Origin: Pseudomonas crudilactis
GTDB taxonomy: Bacteria; Pseudomonadota; Gammaproteobacteria; Pseudomonadales; Pseudomonadaceae
Assembly: GCF_013433315.1 (NCBI RefSeq)
Contig: NZ_WXVV01000001.1
Span: forward strand, 310,001 to 374,000
DNA length: 64,000 nt
Direction of reading: 5' to 3'
Shown in pieces: positions 60,807 to 64,000 of the stretch. Within the stretch, counting starts at the first letter, position 1. Each line of letters begins with the position of its first letter. The notes beneath the pieces were generated by a model. It was not told the origin of the DNA, did not search any database, and was given only the letters and a program-made list of their open reading frames with translations. Position numbers and translations under genes: made by a program.

Positions 60807-61745
60807 CTACGACGAAGCCGGGTTATCCGTAATCCGAGCCATCCCTTGGAATGGGCTGGCTTCAACATAGCGCATGGCGGACTTCATATCCTTCCAGCCG
60901 ACGTAACTCATCAGGGATTTCAGATCCCAGCCGCTTTGATGGGCCCAGGTTGCGAAGCCTCGACGCAATGAATGGCTGGTGTAGTTTTCGGCAGCAATGC
61001 CGGCGCGCTGCAACGCCTGGCGCAGCAGCGGGATGATGCTGTTAGCGTGCAGCCCCTCCTCGTTCAGATTGCCCCAGCGATCAATACTGCGAAAAACCGG
61101 GCCGCGTACCAGCGCCGCTTCGGTGATCCAGTCGATATAGGCTTGCACCGGGCACAGCTTGAGCAGCGCCGGGGCTTGATAGGTCTGCCCGAGGTTTTCC
61201 CGATCGCCCTTGCTGCGTGGCAGATACAAGGTGATGCCTTTGCCTGCGTGCGCCTGCACGTGTTCGATCTGCAAGCGACACAACTCATCACTGCGAAAGC
61301 CACGCCAGAATCCCAGGAGTATCAGTGCGCGATCACGGTAAGCCTTGAGGAGTAACGGGCGGTCCTGCTGCTCTCTGGCGATTTGTACTTCATGCTCAAG
61401 CCAATCGATGACGCGCTGCAGATCCTGCAACTGCAACGGCTCGGCCTGTTTCTCCTGCGCTGGATGCAACGCGCGAATGCCTTTGAAGACCTTGCGCACC
61501 ACCGGCGCCTTGGTCGGATCGGCAAACCCTTGGCTGTTGTGCCACTGCGCCAGCGCCGACAAACGCAGCTTCAGCGTGTTGATCGACAACTCCTCAGCGT
61601 GCGCCACCAAATACCGCGCAACGCTGTCGGCGGTTGCCGGCAAGAACCCGCCCCACTTCACCTCGAAATGCTCGATGGCCGCGCGATAGCTGCGGCGGGT
61701 GTTGTCACGGGTGGCGGCTTGCAGATAGCGATCCAGATCGCTCAT
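60807..61745 (-). CDS. Tyrosine site-specific recombinase, XerC/D-like
   Basis: A 312-residue integrase. The SAM-like core-binding domain covers about residues 1-100 (YLQAATRDNTRRSYRAAIEHF). The catalytic domain has Arg I in LGFWRGFRSDELCRL, the HxLRR box HSLRRGFATWA, Trp in place of the second His (YVGWKDMKSA) and the nucleophile Tyr in AMRYVEASPF. It is not XerC or XerD, which are usually about 300 residues with different start and context. The frame extends far upstream (to 62345) over a neighbouring gene; ATG 61745 opens the family start. It is divergent from a KfrA-like gene. No obvious attachment site or cargo is next to it. Confidence 0.88.
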   Translation of the reverse strand: MSDLDRYLQAATRDNTRRSYRAAIEHFEVKWGGFLPATADSVARYLVAHAEELSINTLKLRLSALAQWHNSQGFADPTKAPVVRKVFKGIRALHPAQEKQAEPLQLQDLQRVIDWLEHEVQIAREQQDRPLLLKAYRDRALILLGFWRGFRSDELCRLQIEHVQAHAGKGITLYLPRSKGDRENLGQTYQAPALLKLCPVQAYIDWITEAALVRGPVFRSIDRWGNLNEEGLHANSIIPLLRQALQRAGIAAENYTSHSLRRGFATWAHQSGWDLKSLMSYVGWKDMKSAMRYVEASPFQGMARITDNPASS

Positions 61746-61866
61746 GGGCTGTTTTCTCGCTGGCGTACTGATACGGGGATGCAGATGCGCATTTTGCCGC
61801 CTGACACTGGGTAATACCAGTATATCCCGTGTCTTTATTATCAAAGGTTTACCTTTATTTCCTAAA

Positions 61867-61905
61867 TGGTACACTGCGTACTTTAGTGGCATGTACCACA
61901 GTACG
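61867..61905. promoter_or_regulatory. Interleaved inverted repeats before the KfrA-like gene
   Basis: TGGTAC (61867-61872) pairs with GTACCA (61893-61898), and CGTACT (61877-61882) pairs with AGTACG (61900-61905). Two interleaved repeats 18-56 bases before the ATG suggest an autoregulatory operator. The 177-base divergent gap with the recombinase holds nothing else evident. Confidence 0.55.
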
Positions 61906-61922
61906 TAACCGTAGGAGTTCAC

Positions 61923-62939
61923 ATGGCCCGTGGCGGCATTACCAAAGCCCTTGTGCAGATCGCGCGCACAGCGATCCTCGCCCGTGGCGAACACCCGAGC
62001 ATCGATGCAGTACGCATTGAAATGGGCAACACCGGCTCGAAAACCACGATCCATCGCTATTTGAAAGAGCTGGATGACGGCGCGCAGCCGGTTGAAGCCT
62101 CGGCAGAGCCCATTGATGATGAGTTGAGCGCCCTCGTCTCGCGCCTCGCGCAACGCCTCAAAGAACAGGCGCAAGAGCCTATCGAGCAGGCCCGCGAGCA
62201 GTTCGAGGAACAGCGCGAAGCTTTGGAGTCGGAACTGAAACAGACTCGCGAGGCATTGGAAAAACTCGAACACGATCACGATATTCAAGGGGCTGCGCTG
62301 GCGCGTGAGTCCGAAGCGCTTGGCAACACCCGTTCGATGCTGCAAACCGAACAGACTCGTAATGCCGGACTGAATCAGGCACTGGCCGATTTTGAATTGC
62401 GCCTACAGGACAAGGACGAGCAAATCCGCTCGCTGGAAGAGAAACATCTGCACGCTCGCGATGCGCTGGAGCATTACCGCAATGCCACTAAAGAGCAGCG
62501 CGAGCAGGAACAGAGCCGCCACGAAAGCCAAGTGCAGCAGATTCAGGCCGAGCTGCGTCAGGCACAGCAAAGCGCAATGGTGCGCCAAGACGAAATCACC
62601 CAGTTGCACCGTGACAACGAACGCCTGCTTACCGAGAACCGTGGCACACAGCGTGAACTGAGCCTGATGCAGGACCAGCTCAAGCAAAGCAATCAGCGTC
62701 AGGACCAACTGTTGGAGCAAGCGACCCGTGTCGACAACGAGCGCACCCTCCTCCAGGAACGCCTGCGCGTTGCGACACTGGAAAGCCAGACACTCAAACA
62801 GAGCGTCGAGGAGCAGACACTGCTCAACCAGTCACTGGAAAAAGAATTGAACAAGGCTCAAGCAAGCCTGGAAGAAAGCCAACGTCTGGCGGCTACCGTT
62901 GCGGCAGCGCCAGACTCGGCCAAACCGAAAGACGCTTAA
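61923..62939 (+). CDS. KfrA-like DNA-binding coiled-coil protein
   Basis: A 338-residue protein with the KfrA N-terminal DNA-binding domain (about 1-60: [31 protein letters not shown], then [13 protein letters not shown]), followed by some 250 residues of nearly continuous coiled coil rich in Glu, Gln, Arg and Leu. Plasmid KfrA proteins (RK2-type) bind operators as autorepressors and build filaments that help segregation. This one is on a chromosome, paired with a divergent recombinase. AGGAG lies 7-8 bases before ATG 61923. Its stop overlaps that of gor by 3 bases. Confidence 0.88.
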   Translation: MARGGITKALVQIARTAILARGEHPSIDAVRIEMGNTGSKTTIHRYLKELDDGAQPVEASAEPIDDELSALVSRLAQRLKEQAQEPIEQAREQFEEQREALESELKQTREALEKLEHDHDIQGAALARESEALGNTRSMLQTEQTRNAGLNQALADFELRLQDKDEQIRSLEEKHLHARDALEHYRNATKEQREQEQSRHESQVQQIQAELRQAQQSAMVRQDEITQLHRDNERLLTENRGTQRELSLMQDQLKQSNQRQDQLLEQATRVDNERTLLQERLRVATLESQTLKQSVEEQTLLNQSLEKELNKAQASLEESQRLAATVAAAPDSAKPKDA

Positions 62940-64000
62940 GCGCCGACCGGCGTACGCATGGTGACGAATTCTTCGGCGGCCGTCGGGTGCACCCCGATCG
63001 TGTCGTCGAAGTCACGCTTGGTCGCGCCAGCCTTCAACGCAATCGCCAAACCCTGAACGATCTCGCCAGCGTCCGGGCCGACCATGTGGCAGCCGAGGAC
63101 TTTGTCGGTCTTGCCGTCAACCACCAGTTTCATCAGCGTCTTTTCCTGACATTCGGTCAGGGTCAGCTTCATCGGTCGGAAACGGCTTTCGAAGATCACC
63201 ACATCATGACCCGCTTCGCGCGCTTCTTCTTCGGTCAAACCGACCGTGCCAATGTTCGGCAGGCTGAACACCGCCGTCGGGATCATCTTGTAATCCACCG
63301 GACGGTACTGTTCAGGCTTGAACAGACGCCGCGCCACAGCCATACCTTCCGCCAGCGCCACAGGCGTCAGTTGCACACGACCGATAACATCGCCCAGCGC
63401 CAGAATCGATGGCTCGCTGGTCTGATACTGCTCGTCGACTTTAATGAAGCCTTTGTCGGTGAGCTGCACATCGGTGTTTTCCAGGCCCAGATTGTCGAGC
63501 ATCGGACGCCGACCCGTGGCGTAGAAAATGCAATCCGCCTCCAGCTCACGACCATCTTTAAGCGTTGCTTTCAAGCTGCCATCGGCCTGCTTGTCGATAC
63601 GTGCGATGTCGGCGTTGAACTGCAGATCCAGACCACGCTTGGTCAGCTCTTCCTGCAAGTGCTTACGCACCGAACCATCGAAACCACGCAGGAACAGATC
63701 ACCGCGATACAGCAACGTGGTGTTCGCGCCGAGGCCGTGGAAAATTCCGGCGAACTCGACCGCGATGTAACCGCCGCCAACCACCAGCACACGCTTTGGC
63801 AGCTCTTTGAGGAAGAATGCCTCGTTGGAACCGATCGCGTGTTCGCGCCCCGGAATTTCCGGAATCTGCGGCCAGCCACCGGTGGCGATCAGAATGTTTT
63901 TCGCGGTAAAACGCTCGCCATTCACTTCGACTTCATGCGGGCCAACGATCTTCGCGTGCGCTTCATGCAAGGTCACGCCGCTGTTGACCAGCAGATTGCG
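62936..64000 (-). CDS. gor: Glutathione reductase, 5' end beyond window
   Basis: The last roughly 355 residues of a class I pyridine nucleotide-disulfide oxidoreductase; about 100 N-terminal residues with the FAD dinucleotide motif and the CVxxGCxPKK redox Cys pair lie outside the window. Visible parts: [16 protein letters not shown], the NADP motif [19 protein letters not shown] with downstream Arg, [21 protein letters not shown] and the catalytic His-Glu in [14 protein letters not shown]. It reduces glutathione disulfide with NADPH. ATG at 63976 is internal, not the start. Confidence 0.95.
   Translation of the reverse strand, partial: RNLLVNSGVTLHEAHAKIVGPHEVEVNGERFTAKNILIATGGWPQIPEIPGREHAIGSNEAFFLKELPKRVLVVGGGYIAVEFAGIFHGLGANTTLLYRGDLFLRGFDGSVRKHLQEELTKRGLDLQFNADIARIDKQADGSLKATLKDGRELEADCIFYATGRRPMLDNLGLENTDVQLTDKGFIKVDEQYQTSEPSILALGDVIGRVQLTPVALAEGMAVARRLFKPEQYRPVDYKMIPTAVFSLPNIGTVGLTEEEAREAGHDVVIFESRFRPMKLTLTECQEKTLMKLVVDGKTDKVLGCHMVGPDAGEIVQGLAIALKAGATKRDFDDTIGVHPTAAEEFVTMRTPVGA

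Noticed and set aside
61746..62345. N-terminal extension of the recombinase frame
   Set aside because: It runs across the divergent promoter and the KfrA-like gene; the family start is at 61745.
1..64000. tRNA, rRNA, CRISPR arrays, IS transposase genes, prophage
   Set aside because: None was recognised on either strand; the only recombinase is the lone tyrosine recombinase at 60807-61745.

Overview
The window looks like chromosome of a fluorescens-group Pseudomonas. The coding DNA is GC-rich. The gene content is typical of the group: ptxS-kguEKTD, aruH, hpd, ahpC/ahpF, gor, ecotin, an MvaT/MvaU-type silencer, and small DUF1652/DUF2790 proteins. The intergenic gaps carry the Pseudomonas REP sequence (core GCGAGCAGGCTCGCTCCCAC), often as inverted pairs. 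No rRNA, tRNA or CRISPR array was seen.

Layout. 0-2.1 kb: a lytic-transglycosylase-like lipoprotein and an OprD-family porin. 2.4-14 kb: an orphan type VI secretion (T6SS) island. It has vgrG, a DUF4123 adaptor, a 1184-residue LysM protein that looks like the secreted effector, and then five tandem related genes for exported Sel1-like repeat proteins that look like immunity factors. The 3' end of the effector gene and the five genes are visibly AT-richer than their surroundings. 14-24 kb: small conserved Pseudomonas genes, ecotin, and a short threonine dehydratase behind a candidate transcription attenuator. An orphan small protein, a methyltransferase, an ECF sigma/anti-sigma pair and an RstAB-like two-component system follow. 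24-29.7 kb: a two-gene RND efflux pump and a DUF1345 membrane protein. 29.7-36.2 kb: an accessory stretch with a small beta-rich protein, a pertactin-like autotransporter and two proteins of unknown function, one of them with Ig-like character. 36.3-41.8 kb: the 2-ketogluconate operon with its repressor PtxS and two PtxS operators. 41.6-48.7 kb: aruH, a chemoreceptor, and a glycerate kinase/CdaR regulator/MFS transporter group. 49-58.2 kb: aldo/keto reductase, RarD, hpd with a small upstream ORF, an EamA exporter with a divergent LysR regulator, an EAL protein, the MvaT-type silencer, a small periplasmic protein and glyoxalase I. 58.4-64 kb: ahpF, ahpC, a tyrosine recombinase divergent from a KfrA-like coiled-coil protein, and gor, which runs off the right edge.

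Most notable: (1) the vgrG-adaptor-LysM effector island with five tandem immunity-like paralogues; (2) a palindrome CTGTCA-N4-TGACAG in front of three uncharacterised transcription units (18.8, 29.7 and 36.2 kb), which suggests a shared and apparently undescribed regulon; (3) a leader-peptide attenuator in front of the threonine dehydratase, with Thr/Ile codons, an antiterminator arm and a terminator; (4) REP sequences that have become the 3' coding ends of kguK and probably kguD.

All assignments come from reading the sequence and from recalled family features. No database search or computation was run.
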